A stretch of DNA of 64,000 nucleotides from Bacteroidia bacterium (GTDB lineage Bacteria > Bacteroidota > Bacteroidia > AKYH767-A > OLB10): positions 1,922,001 through 1,986,000 of the forward strand of contig JBAOIA010000011.1 in NCBI GenBank assembly GCA_037045145.1, read 5' to 3'. Positions 19,399 through 28,738 of the stretch are shown here, in pieces. The notes below the pieces were generated by a model, which did no database searches, had not been told where the DNA came from, and was given only the letters and a program-made list of their open reading frames with translations. How positions within the stretch are numbered: the first letter of the stretch is position 1; the number at the start of each line of letters is the position of its first letter. Made by a program: the position numbers and the translations under genes.

Positions 19399-20688
19399 TT
19401 AAAGGCAAAGAGATTTTTTTAGAAAATCTACCAAACGTTTACTGTTAGAAGCATCATGGTTTTCAAAAAAAAGTTTTTGTGAGGTCTTGTATTTTTCTTG
19501 ATATTCTAATAAATCGTTCGAAAGGGCTTTGTCTAAATAATGTGTTAATTGTTGAAAGTTATAACAAAGTGGTAATGGAGCAATGAGATCAAGAGGGTAT
19601 GAAAAACCTCTTTCTTTTAATCCGTAATGTGCATAATCGTATGTAAAGTTGATTATTGTTTTATTTGCATATAATGTATCTATCATAAGACCTGAATAAT
19701 CACTGATAACAACTTCAGCTGCTCTGATGATAACTGACATATCAGGAAAAAAGGTTTGATCTAGGTCAATGAAATATTCATTGTCAATAATCTGATTATA
19801 GTTAATGTTTCTGTTATGATAATGCAGGCGAAATCCTAAGACAGCATTATGTTTGTCTAAGAGTTGCTTTAACTCCTTCAATTCATCTTCTGAAAAATTG
19901 TAGCTCTTACCTCCTAAATTTATTTCACGATAGGTAGGTGCATAAACAACCAATTTCTTGCTACCCAACTTGTCTTTTAAACCATTTAGTTGTTTCACTT
20001 GCAATTCAGGCAGTTTGTTTTCATCACATTTTACAAAATCATTCCTTGGTGAACCGGTGATTATAACATTTGAAGGTTTAACGGGATAAAAGGCAGATAC
20101 CATAACCATCCAATCGTTTAGTGAAGATGCTGTAATCAGGTAATATTTTTTTTCTTTATTAATGGCTTTGTGTTGTATGCCGGTTGATACTGCAACAATT
20201 GATTTTACGGCAATACCATGCCATAGGTTGACTAGCTTTCTTTTCTTAATTGAGAGTGTCAGGTTGTCTTTGTACTGTAATGGATAAAAATCATGCCTTA
20301 AAGAATGTTGAATAAATATTACTTTACATTTGAGCAAATACCAACAGGCTTTCCACGATTTCATTGGTAATATCACAGTATTCTTACCTGGATTGAAAAA
20401 TTCAATTGGCTTATCCCGAGTTAATATTACTTTGATTATATCATTATCATCTTTGACCTCTTCATATACAGCACGAATATTGTCGGAAAAAGTTTTTAAA
20501 TAGAAGTGAACAGGAAAAACCCAGATATTCTTGCTTTTGGGAACAAAAATATCAGCAACTCTTAGTAAATAGAATCTAAAAATTCCTCTTTCAGGTTTTA
20601 GAAACCTATAGCATGGTTTTAAAATACGCTTCAGAAAAGGGTTTTTGCTAAAGAATGATTTAAAGATATGTTTCATCGTTACATGCAA
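19399..20688 (-). CDS. CDP-glycerol glycerophosphotransferase-like protein (copy 2)
   Basis: The 429-residue protein belongs to the TagB/TagF family, which adds glycerol phosphate from CDP-glycerol to a glycan or growing chain. Conserved blocks are VNLWHGIAVKSI, IITGSPRND, VVYAPTYRE and VISDYSGLMID, followed by FTYDYAHYG. The catalytic His is expected in the WHG block. It is a paralogue of the upstream gene with the same order of blocks, so one may prime and the other extend or add a side group. It has no repeat-unit GT domain and is shorter than TagF. Confidence 0.87.
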   Translation of the reverse strand: MHVTMKHIFKSFFSKNPFLKRILKPCYRFLKPERGIFRFYLLRVADIFVPKSKNIWVFPVHFYLKTFSDNIRAVYEEVKDDNDIIKVILTRDKPIEFFNPGKNTVILPMKSWKACWYLLKCKVIFIQHSLRHDFYPLQYKDNLTLSIKKRKLVNLWHGIAVKSIVAVSTGIQHKAINKEKKYYLITASSLNDWMVMVSAFYPVKPSNVIITGSPRNDFVKCDENKLPELQVKQLNGLKDKLGSKKLVVYAPTYREINLGGKSYNFSEDELKELKQLLDKHNAVLGFRLHYHNRNINYNQIIDNEYFIDLDQTFFPDMSVIIRAAEVVISDYSGLMIDTLYANKTIINFTYDYAHYGLKERGFSYPLDLIAPLPLCYNFQQLTHYLDKALSNDLLEYQEKYKTSQKLFFENHDASNSKRLVDFLKKSLCL

Positions 20689-20714
20689 AAATACAATTAT
20701 TGACTATCATCTCT

Positions 20715-21956
20715 TTAATCATATTTTTGAATTAATCTGTTAACTTCTGCTACCACTCTTTCAGAATTCCTGTTATCAGTAAAATCAAAAAAAAGTTGTT
20801 TGATTGAATTATATTTATCTGAATTAAATAGATATTTATTTTGTAAAAATAACTCAAGCGTATCTAGGGTACTGTTAAAGTTTGAGTGGATATTACCCGG
20901 GAACACATTTTCAAATTTATAATAAAATCCTCTTTCCACATCACGATAATTTTCAAGATCATAGGCAAAACTTATCATGGGTTTGTTTAAAAGCATGGCA
21001 TCTACATATAAACTGGAATAGTCGGTGATTATTAAATCAGACTTTCTAATAAGTAGGTTCATATCATTAATCACTTTCTGACCAAAATCAAAGAATAACT
21101 CATTGTCAACAAGTGCCAAAAACTGATTCCGTGTCGAAAAATCAAAGTAATGAACTCTGAATCCTAATACAGCATTGTGTTCTTTTAATAAGTTTTTTAA
21201 TCTGTATATTTCATTATTAGAGAATGGGTAATATGTTTTTGAATCTCTGAAAGTAGGTGCGTAAATTATTAACCTTTTATTGCCTATATTCTTTTCAATA
21301 ACTTTTAGCTGTGAGAGGTATTCGGTTGGTAATTCATTTTCATTCATAAGAAGAAAATCATTTCGGGGTAAACCGGTAATAGAAACACGATGTGGGTTAA
21401 TTGGATTAAATGCAGCGATCATAACCAATTTATCTATTTTGGAAGAAGATATAACCATTTTAAAATGCTCATGTTCCTCTATATCTTTTGGATTTGGGTG
21501 TGATGCTCTGATTTGTTTAATTGCAATACCATGCCAAAGATTTACTCCAATTGATCTTTTAAGCAGTGCAACTGCAAAAAAAGGCCAGCGGAGTGCATAA
21601 TCTAATAGTAAGGTATGCTGAATGAATATTACTCCGCATTGGCTGAGACGGAGGAGCCCTTTTAAAGAAAACACATTTGCAAATTCAACATTTACCGAAC
21701 CTGTAAGTTCAATATTTTTCTTTTTGGTAAAAATTATTTTTTTTATTTCAGGATTACTTTTTACTTTTTCAAAAACAGCGAAAACATTATCAGAGAAAGT
21801 GCCTTGTACATAATGCACAGGAAACGCCCATAGTTTTTTATTTGGTTTTTTTATAAAGCTAATGAGACATATAAAGCCATAAAATTTTCTCACAGAACTT
21901 CGGTAAAGTTCAGCACATGCATTGAGAAATGAATTAGAAAATTTTATTTTGGCCAT
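20715..21956 (-). CDS. CDP-glycerol glycerophosphotransferase-like protein (copy 1)
   Basis: The 413-residue TagB/TagF-family protein has VNLWHGIAIKQI, ITGLPRND, IIYAPTFRD, IITDYSSLYVD and FAYDLENY, in the same order as in copy 2. The N-terminal region has LWAFPVHYVQGTFSDN, nearly the same as the matching part of copy 2, which supports an old tandem duplication. It lies downstream of the ATP-grasp/HAD gene and upstream of copy 2. The cytoplasmic face of the inner membrane is the expected site of action. Confidence 0.87.
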   Translation of the reverse strand: MAKIKFSNSFLNACAELYRSSVRKFYGFICLISFIKKPNKKLWAFPVHYVQGTFSDNVFAVFEKVKSNPEIKKIIFTKKKNIELTGSVNVEFANVFSLKGLLRLSQCGVIFIQHTLLLDYALRWPFFAVALLKRSIGVNLWHGIAIKQIRASHPNPKDIEEHEHFKMVISSSKIDKLVMIAAFNPINPHRVSITGLPRNDFLLMNENELPTEYLSQLKVIEKNIGNKRLIIYAPTFRDSKTYYPFSNNEIYRLKNLLKEHNAVLGFRVHYFDFSTRNQFLALVDNELFFDFGQKVINDMNLLIRKSDLIITDYSSLYVDAMLLNKPMISFAYDLENYRDVERGFYYKFENVFPGNIHSNFNSTLDTLELFLQNKYLFNSDKYNSIKQLFFDFTDNRNSERVVAEVNRLIQKYD

Positions 21957-22045
21957 TGAGCATTAAAATAAATTTCACAAATATTATCATGTGAACCAAT
22001 TAAGATCGATAACATAAATTTGTACTTCACTAAATTCGTTATTAA

Positions 22046-23344
22046 CTAGTAAAATTTTAAAAGACCTTCAACCATATCAGGGCTAAAAACAGGAATATTG
22101 CAATTAGCAGAGATTTTTTTTCTTTCTACATGGCTATCATCAATAAAAATTGCATCTTTTGTTTTAATATAGTTTGATTTTTCGTCAGTTTTTTTAATAT
22201 GAATTATTTGGTCAAATAGTTGGCTGATACGATGTTTGTTTAATGTTTGGTTTAAGTCAGCTTCATGCTTGGTTAAAAGTATAATTTTTATTTTATTATT
22301 AATGCACTGATGAAGAAATGAAACAAGTAGATTGTTGATATGATTGCCTAATATGAGGCAGTCGTCTAAGTCAACATAAACTTCATTATAGAATATAGGA
22401 ATATGATATGAGTTCGATAGAGCACGGTCAAGTTCAACGGTATAATTATTTTCAAGTATATCTACCGGTATTTGCATATGGGTAAATACACTCAACAAGG
22501 CAAAGTTTATTCCTTTGATTCTATATGCAGCAGATGAGCCGCCCATTCTGGATGCAACTTCTAGTAATGTAAGTTTGCCTTTTGTATTTTCTTTTAATTG
22601 AAAAAACCATGCACCTGTAAATTTGAGTTTATCATTTATGGCATTCGCAATTGACATGACATCATTTTGATATTCATTTGTAGTGATAGTGTTTACACTA
22701 ATACCATTCATTATTCGTCTTCTGGGACGCATGCCTGCATACAATAAATTCCCATGCACATCAGAAAAACAATCTACAGTATATTCTTTACCGGGAAGCC
22801 ATTCTAATATTAAGTTATCAGCATTGGTAGATAAATGGTTTAAGACATCCACTCTTGTATTACATTTTTTTACTCCTCTGGAACCATATCCAACATCGGG
22901 CTTTAAAAAAACAGGGTATGTGTCAATCTCATCAACAGAATTGTAAAGTCGTGGAACTGCAACATTTTCTTTTAGTACTTCATAGGTTTTCTTTTTAGAC
23001 AGGCAAACTCTTGTAGTTTCAGGTGATGAAGCAATGACTTTACAGTTTAATCTATGTTCATTTTTTTTAAGGAGATCAAGCACGCTATCCATAGCAGGAA
23101 AAATGGCGTCAATTTTATTGTCTTTACATACAGAAGCCAGTTTATTAATAAACTTTTGATCAGTTATGAAAGGTAGGTCGCCAATATAATTTTGAAACAC
23201 AAATCGCCCATGATCATTTGTACTTGAAGCACCTATGAGATTAATATGTCTTGAATAGCATAACGAACGATGTATTTCAAGAGCTACTTCAGAGCCACAT
23301 GGAAATACAAGAATATTAAATGGAAACTGTTTTTCACCAGTCAT
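22046..23344 (-). CDS. ATP-grasp/HAD two-domain fusion protein
   Basis: The 432-residue protein joins two catalytic folds. Residues 1 to about 310 are ATP-grasp like carbamoyl-phosphate synthetase relatives: FLKPDVGYGSRGV at 147-159 and LLEVASRMGGSS at 260-271. Residues 320-432 are HAD-like: motif I VDLDDCL with D325/D327, motif II LLTKH with T358, and motif IV FIDDSH with D402/D403. An ATP-grasp enzyme could ligate a carboxylate, for example an amino acid, to the amine made by the neighbouring aminotransferase. The HAD domain could remove a phosphate. The start lies 2 bases after the aminotransferase stop. Substrates are unknown. Confidence 0.8.
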   Translation of the reverse strand: MTGEKQFPFNILVFPCGSEVALEIHRSLCYSRHINLIGASSTNDHGRFVFQNYIGDLPFITDQKFINKLASVCKDNKIDAIFPAMDSVLDLLKKNEHRLNCKVIASSPETTRVCLSKKKTYEVLKENVAVPRLYNSVDEIDTYPVFLKPDVGYGSRGVKKCNTRVDVLNHLSTNADNLILEWLPGKEYTVDCFSDVHGNLLYAGMRPRRRIMNGISVNTITTNEYQNDVMSIANAINDKLKFTGAWFFQLKENTKGKLTLLEVASRMGGSSAAYRIKGINFALLSVFTHMQIPVDILENNYTVELDRALSNSYHIPIFYNEVYVDLDDCLILGNHINNLLVSFLHQCINNKIKIILLTKHEADLNQTLNKHRISQLFDQIIHIKKTDEKSNYIKTKDAIFIDDSHVERKKISANCNIPVFSPDMVEGLLKFY

Positions 23345-23346
23345 TA

Positions 23347-24456
23347 TTATTTACAATGATTACGTAAGTGATTTGCAATTGTTAGAACGTCTTCTTTCTT
23401 CAGATCGGGATAAATTGGTAAACAAAGCACTTGAGATGCAACATGGCTGGCAACAGGCAAGTTGGCTTTATTGGCAGAGGGCAATTCACTATAAGTTGGA
23501 AAATCACTAATTAATGGGTAAAAGTAGCGTCTGGTGAATATATCTTTTGTATGAAAAAATTCATATACGGAATCTCGTGTTCGTCCATAAATATTTTCAT
23601 CAATAAGAATAGGAAAGTAGGAGTAAGGTACAGTTGTATTTTCAGGAATTTCTATTAAATGAATACCTTGAATTCCTGAAAGGTGCTCTCTATACCAAGT
23701 GTCCACATTTTGTCTTGCTGCAATTGCAGCATCCACATATTTAAGTTGAAGAAGCCCAAATGCAGCTTGAACTTCATTCATTTTAGCATTTATTCCCGGA
23801 GCAACAACGGTAGTTTCATTTGCAAAACCAAAGTTTTTTAACCTGTCAATTCGGAGTTTCATTTTATCGTCATGGCAAACAATTGCACCACCTTCAAACG
23901 TATTATAAACTTTGGTAGCATGGAAACTTATTACAGACAAGTCACCGAAATTAAGTACTGTTTTTGAATTTATTTTTGTACCAAAAGCATGAGCAGCATC
24001 GTAGATAACTTTTAAACCGTAATTATCGGCAATTTTAGATATCTCATCAACATAACATGGATTACCATAAACATGCACCGGCATTATTGCAGTTGTTTTT
24101 GAGGTTATGGCGCTTTCAATTTTCTTTGGATTTATATTGAGAAATCGCGGTTCAATATCTACAAAAACCGGTTTAATTCCATTCCACCATAATGCATGAG
24201 TTGTTGCCACAAAACTGAATGGGGTGGTAATTACTTCACCGGATATTTTTAATGCTTGTAAAGCTGTTATAAGGGCTAATGTTGCATTAGAAAACAAACA
24301 AATGTTTCTGACACCAAGATAACGACATAATTCTTCTTCAAGCTGAAGGTGAAATTTGCCATTATTTGTTAGCCATTTACTTTTCCATATTTCTTCTAAG
24401 TATGGCTGAAATTCCTCCAAAGGAGGCATGAAAGGGCTGGTGACATTTATGCTCAT
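23347..24456 (-). CDS. PLP-dependent sugar aminotransferase (DegT/DnrJ/EryC1/StrS)
   Basis: The 369-residue protein belongs to the fold that aminates keto-sugars. It shows LTNNGKFHLQLEEEL near the start, EVITTPFSFVATTHAL, DAAHAFG, and SFHATKVYNTFEGGA, which contains the PLP lysine. These blocks resemble VioA/FdtB-type 4-aminotransferases acting on dTDP-4-keto-6-deoxyglucose. The 4,6-dehydratase at 7371-8345 could provide such a substrate. The product would be a 4-amino-4,6-dideoxy sugar, which the adjacent ATP-grasp protein might acylate. Confidence 0.87.
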   Translation of the reverse strand: MSINVTSPFMPPLEEFQPYLEEIWKSKWLTNNGKFHLQLEEELCRYLGVRNICLFSNATLALITALQALKISGEVITTPFSFVATTHALWWNGIKPVFVDIEPRFLNINPKKIESAITSKTTAIMPVHVYGNPCYVDEISKIADNYGLKVIYDAAHAFGTKINSKTVLNFGDLSVISFHATKVYNTFEGGAIVCHDDKMKLRIDRLKNFGFANETTVVAPGINAKMNEVQAAFGLLQLKYVDAAIAARQNVDTWYREHLSGIQGIHLIEIPENTTVPYSYFPILIDENIYGRTRDSVYEFFHTKDIFTRRYFYPLISDFPTYSELPSANKANLPVASHVASQVLCLPIYPDLKKEDVLTIANHLRNHCK

Positions 24457-24461
24457 AAATT

Positions 24462-26267
24462 TTAAAACTCTTGTAGTTCAACCATTCTTTTAAATCGTTC
24501 TGATCGTCCGATCAGCACATCAAAAGTACCGGAATCTTTTAATTTACCGTTTTCAATCAGATAAATTATGTCTGCATTCTTAATGGTAGATAGCCTATGT
24601 GCTATAATTATGATTGTAAAATTACCATGTAGAGAATCAATATTTTTCTGAATGATGGACTCTGTTTCTGAATCTAATGATGAGGTAGCTTCGTCAAGTA
24701 TCAGCAATTCCACATTTTTATAAAGCTCACGAGCAATGGAAATACGTTGTTTTTGACCACCGGAAATTAATATACCATGGTCGCCAAGTTTAGTATTTTC
24801 TTTATCTTTAAGACTTTTAATAAAATTGGAGAGGTGTGTGAGTTCTGCAATCATCCAAAAGCGTTCTAGCACTTGTGGAGTGGGCTCCTGCCAAAAGGTG
24901 ATATTATTAAATATAGTATCGTTAAAGATTACAGGTTCCTGAGCAATATATCCTATTTTATTTCTGAATGAATTCAGATCGAATTGTGTTGAAATTTTGT
25001 CATCAAAATAAATCTCACCTTTGGTTGGTTTTAAGATTGATGTTGTTAAATTTGCTAATGTTGTTTTGCCCGACCCACTTTCCCCAACCAAAGCAATTGT
25101 TTTGTTTTTGGGTATTTCAATCGAAATATCATTAATGATTATTTTCGGACCGTATTGAAGACTTACGTTTTTTAACAGTATCCTTTCTTTAAAGTTAAAC
25201 GGTAACTGACCGGAGTTAACCTCTTCCAGTGATTTCATTTTCGATAATGTAGCATTAATAGATTCAAATGCTCCGAGATTCTGAATAAAACTTTGCCATG
25301 AAGCTTGTAAGGACAACAAGTATATCAATGCACGGTAAAACAAAAGCAAACTCAGCATGATTGTACTTAAGCCACTCCCAAACATTTTAACTTGCATTAA
25401 AATAACCAATGATACAACAATGATTAACACCGGCTCTCGCACACTGGAAGTTATACTTTGATAAAAACCTATTTTTTTATTCAGTTGTTCTGTTTCTTCG
25501 ATCGTACCCTTTATTTTTTTAGAGTAGAAAGAAAAATAATTTGTTGACTTCAGATACTTAAAATAATGTACAGCCTGTAGAATGTAAGCATTAAACTGAT
25601 TTCCCTTTTTAGAAAGTGATGTAGATGCCTTTTTTGTGAGGCTGAATATTCGTTTAAAAACTACGTTAGAAATTATAGCTCCAAAGGATACCAGTAATGC
25701 AAATCGCCAGTTTGCAGAAAAAGCCAATAACATATAACAAAGAAGCATAATTACCGATTGGAAAGAAATGAGGTATTGCATAATTCCATTGCGCATTCGG
25801 TTTACCTCAGTGGTCAAGCTGTTTTGTATTTTTCCTGCATCGAATGTTAAAAAGCCTTCATAACTCAGACTCTGAATATGTTGCGTTAAATCAATCTGAA
25901 TGGTTTTCATATAATGCTGACGCATTTTTACCTGGTAATACTGCTGAAAAAACTTGAGAATGCCTTTAATTGTAAATAGAACAATCAATACACCAAGGAT
26001 AGAATAAAGGTCTAAATCTAAACCAATACTTTTGAGTGCATCTGTAAAAACATGTAATTTGCCAAGCGAGTGAGATGAAAATGCCACATTGCTACCATCG
26101 TCACTAACAGACTGCAACAACGGCATAAACATGGCCAAACCTATACCATCTAAGAAACTTACTCCAACACTTAAAAGAATACTTATAATAAACTTGTTTT
26201 TCAGAATACCAAGAAAGTATTTGAAATATGTCCAGAACTCACTCCTTATGTTTAATCCGGATTTCAC
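24462..26267 (-). CDS. ABC transporter with fused permease and ATPase (MsbA/PglK-like flippase)
   Basis: The 601-residue half-transporter has an N-terminal six-helix membrane domain and a C-terminal ATPase. The ATPase has Walker A LVGESGSGKTTLAN, signature ISGGQKQRISIAREL, Walker B LLILDEATSSLDSE and the H-loop IIAHRLS. No Wzx-type flippase is seen in the cluster, so this protein is the best candidate for moving lipid-linked glycan to the periplasm, as PglK does. It would work as a homodimer. It stands between wzc and the sugar biosynthesis genes. Confidence 0.85.
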   Translation of the reverse strand: MKSGLNIRSEFWTYFKYFLGILKNKFIISILLSVGVSFLDGIGLAMFMPLLQSVSDDGSNVAFSSHSLGKLHVFTDALKSIGLDLDLYSILGVLIVLFTIKGILKFFQQYYQVKMRQHYMKTIQIDLTQHIQSLSYEGFLTFDAGKIQNSLTTEVNRMRNGIMQYLISFQSVIMLLCYMLLAFSANWRFALLVSFGAIISNVVFKRIFSLTKKASTSLSKKGNQFNAYILQAVHYFKYLKSTNYFSFYSKKIKGTIEETEQLNKKIGFYQSITSSVREPVLIIVVSLVILMQVKMFGSGLSTIMLSLLLFYRALIYLLSLQASWQSFIQNLGAFESINATLSKMKSLEEVNSGQLPFNFKERILLKNVSLQYGPKIIINDISIEIPKNKTIALVGESGSGKTTLANLTTSILKPTKGEIYFDDKISTQFDLNSFRNKIGYIAQEPVIFNDTIFNNITFWQEPTPQVLERFWMIAELTHLSNFIKSLKDKENTKLGDHGILISGGQKQRISIARELYKNVELLILDEATSSLDSETESIIQKNIDSLHGNFTIIIIAHRLSTIKNADIIYLIENGKLKDSGTFDVLIGRSERFKRMVELQEF

Positions 26268-26296
26268 TTTTTTTGCTTAAAAACTGTTTTTAATTA

Positions 26297-28714
26297 TCAA
26301 TTCTTTTTTCGTTTAAAGCTATAAAGGATTTTTTGAAAAATGTTTTTAGGTCTGTGATCTTCTTCATAGTAACCATAACCGTATCCATAGCCATAAGCAT
26401 ATCCATACCCATATCCATACCCATAGACTGTGCCGCCCAATCTGACTCCGTTAAATATAATGCATAAGTTCTTCATCTTTCCTTCTAAATAAATTTTATT
26501 AATAAAGTCAAGATGCAATTTACGAGTGACGTTTTGTCTTACTATATAAATGGTAACATCAGCATATCTGGATAATTCCAAACCATCGCTAATTAGCCCG
26601 ATAGGAGGTGAGTCCATAATTACATAGTCGTATTTGGCTTTAAGGAGTTCAATCAAATGACCCATCCTTTCATTCAACAGAATTTCTGAAGGATTTGGTG
26701 GTTTTGGTCCAGACAGAATTAAATCCAAACCTAATTCAGGCGCATGTTGAATAATTTCTTCTACAGTTGCTGAACCAATCAGGTAATTACTTAAACCTGT
26801 GGATGAAGTTAAATTAAAGTTGGTGGGTTGTTGTGGCTTACGTAAATCACAGCCTATCATCACAACCTTTTTACCTCCTGAGGCAAGAATTGCTGCGAGA
26901 TTTACAGCACAAAAACTCTTCCCTTCTGAGCTAATAGAAGAAGTAATAAGAATAATATTATTTGTTTTAGCGCCATGAAAGTATTGTAAGTTACTTCTGA
27001 TGGAACGAAATGCTTCTGTAGCCTGAGAGTGGGGTTTTAAGTTTACAACGATATTGTTTTCGGTAGAAGTAAGACCAATGATCCCTAATACAGGAATAGG
27101 TGAATTTCTATCTAATACTTTTCTGCTTTTAATTCTATCGTCAAGAATTTCTTTAAAATATACAAAAGTGGCAGGTATAAACAACCCTAATAGTACAGCC
27201 ATAGTATATGTTATTCCTTTAACCGGTTTAACAGGCGATATAGAAGTTCTTGCATTGTCTATTACCTTACTATCTGAAATTGTAGAAGCTAAAATGATTG
27301 CTGTTTCGGCACGCTTTTGCAGTAAATAGGTATATAGTTTTTCCGTAATACTTGCTTGTCTCTCAATTCCGGATAGTTCTTTTTCTGCCTTAGGTAATTC
27401 GCGAAGTTTTGATTTAACTTTATTTAGCTGATTGTATGTCTCCAACTCAGTAATCTTACTGGCATCACTCATACTTTTAATCTTTTCTAGAATCTCAGCT
27501 TTTATATTCTCAATATCAATATTTTTCTTATGAATGAGTGGATTGTCTTCAGTAGTTACTTTTAATGCCTTTTCGCGGTCAGCTTGTAATGAACTAAGAC
27601 TAGCAATAAGTGTTTGTAATATTGGTTCTGTTACTTCTACATAGGCCGGAGCTAGATATTTTACATCTTGTCCATTTCTGATATAGTTGTTAAGATACTT
27701 TAATACACCTTGTTTAATTTCTATTTTGGAAATTTCGTTTTCAATACGTGACACATCTTCTTGTGCCAGATTTGACATGTTTGGTAGATCAATAAATCCA
27801 TTCTCGGTTTTATACTTCTCTAGCTGCCCTTCAGATTTTAAGAGTTCGTTTGTGATTACTTCAAGCTGGCCATCAATGAAGCGTAAGGAGTTCTCTGTGT
27901 CTTCGTTTTTTTGTTCCACACCATAAGCAAGATATACATCTGTGAGCTTATTTAAAAAATCACAACCCTTTTGAGGAACAGCATCATCAACAGATACTAA
28001 TAACATTCTGGTGCCTTTAATTTGATTTATACTTAGCCGTGAAGTATAAGATCTAACCAGCGCCTCAGTTGAATTGGAATTAATTTTATAAAGATTTTTT
28101 TCGTTTATAGAGTTCTTATAAATCTTTAGTAATTTAGGTTCTTTTAGAGCCAGTTTAATTAACCCGAAATCTGTTTGAATGGGGGTGTTAAATGTGCCTT
28201 TGACAGAAATAAAGGCATTGTTTTTTGGGTCTGTATAGGAAAGGTCAAAATTCGATAAACTGGTTACTTTAACATTGAGTGATGGTATATTTTGTGCAAC
28301 TGAATTAGAATCTGTAATTAATTCAAAAGGGCAATTCTTATAAAGTTCAGAAGTCTTTATATCACCCTCAAGATAATAAGAAAAACGGAAGTCAAGTTGT
28401 TGAATTGTGCGCGTAATAATATTTCTCGACTTAATTATTTGTATTTGACTCTCAATTCCACCTGTATTTTCAATAGATCCTAATCGTGCTAACAAATCTT
28501 GGCTGGCAAATTTTTTATCGTCCATGCCCAGCATGACAGATGTAGTAGAGGTGTAAATTGGTGTTGCATACCATAGATAGTAATTAGCAACTGCCAACGC
28601 CACAATCATACCTATAATATAAATATACCAATAGTGTACTACTTTTTCATAAAGGAACTGTTTCAAGTTGAAACTTTGTTGTTCCGGACCTAACTGTTGA
28701 AATTCGTCTTGCAT
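26297..28714 (-). CDS. wzc: Wzc-like polysaccharide co-polymerase with tyrosine kinase domain
   Basis: The 805-residue inner-membrane protein controls chain length and export. It has a Wzz-type N-terminal domain with a membrane segment near 35-55, a long periplasmic coiled-coil region and a second membrane segment near 505-525. A cytoplasmic BY-kinase domain follows, with Walker A SSISSEGKSFCAVNLAA, Walker A' MIGCDLRKPQ and Walker B YVIMDSPPIGL. The tail has a striking run of alternating Tyr and Gly, residues 763-783 with 11 Tyr, the expected site of autophosphorylation. It should partner with the Wza-like lipoprotein encoded just upstream. Confidence 0.92.
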   Translation of the reverse strand: MQDEFQQLGPEQQSFNLKQFLYEKVVHYWYIYIIGMIVALAVANYYLWYATPIYTSTTSVMLGMDDKKFASQDLLARLGSIENTGGIESQIQIIKSRNIITRTIQQLDFRFSYYLEGDIKTSELYKNCPFELITDSNSVAQNIPSLNVKVTSLSNFDLSYTDPKNNAFISVKGTFNTPIQTDFGLIKLALKEPKLLKIYKNSINEKNLYKINSNSTEALVRSYTSRLSINQIKGTRMLLVSVDDAVPQKGCDFLNKLTDVYLAYGVEQKNEDTENSLRFIDGQLEVITNELLKSEGQLEKYKTENGFIDLPNMSNLAQEDVSRIENEISKIEIKQGVLKYLNNYIRNGQDVKYLAPAYVEVTEPILQTLIASLSSLQADREKALKVTTEDNPLIHKKNIDIENIKAEILEKIKSMSDASKITELETYNQLNKVKSKLRELPKAEKELSGIERQASITEKLYTYLLQKRAETAIILASTISDSKVIDNARTSISPVKPVKGITYTMAVLLGLFIPATFVYFKEILDDRIKSRKVLDRNSPIPVLGIIGLTSTENNIVVNLKPHSQATEAFRSIRSNLQYFHGAKTNNIILITSSISSEGKSFCAVNLAAILASGGKKVVMIGCDLRKPQQPTNFNLTSSTGLSNYLIGSATVEEIIQHAPELGLDLILSGPKPPNPSEILLNERMGHLIELLKAKYDYVIMDSPPIGLISDGLELSRYADVTIYIVRQNVTRKLHLDFINKIYLEGKMKNLCIIFNGVRLGGTVYGYGYGYGYAYGYGYGYGYYEEDHRPKNIFQKILYSFKRKKN
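26366..26428 (-). repeat. Short tandem repeat encoding the Tyr-Gly tail of Wzc
   Basis: A 6-bp unit (CATAYC on the plus strand) is repeated about ten times and codes Tyr-Gly pairs. Repeats of this kind can gain or lose units by slippage. Six-base steps keep the frame, so tail length could vary between strains without breaking the protein. Confidence 0.8.
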
Positions 28715-28738
28715 TGATTAAAAGCGAGCTTTGCTTAA

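Noticed and set aside
22046..23344. Frameshift joining two separate genes (ATP-grasp and HAD)
   Set aside because: The frame is continuous, the linker is plausible, and both domains keep their motifs. I treat it as a real fusion.
26366..26428. CRISPR array or regulatory iteron in the TATGG-type repeat
   Set aside because: Units are 6 bp with no spacers and are in frame inside wzc.
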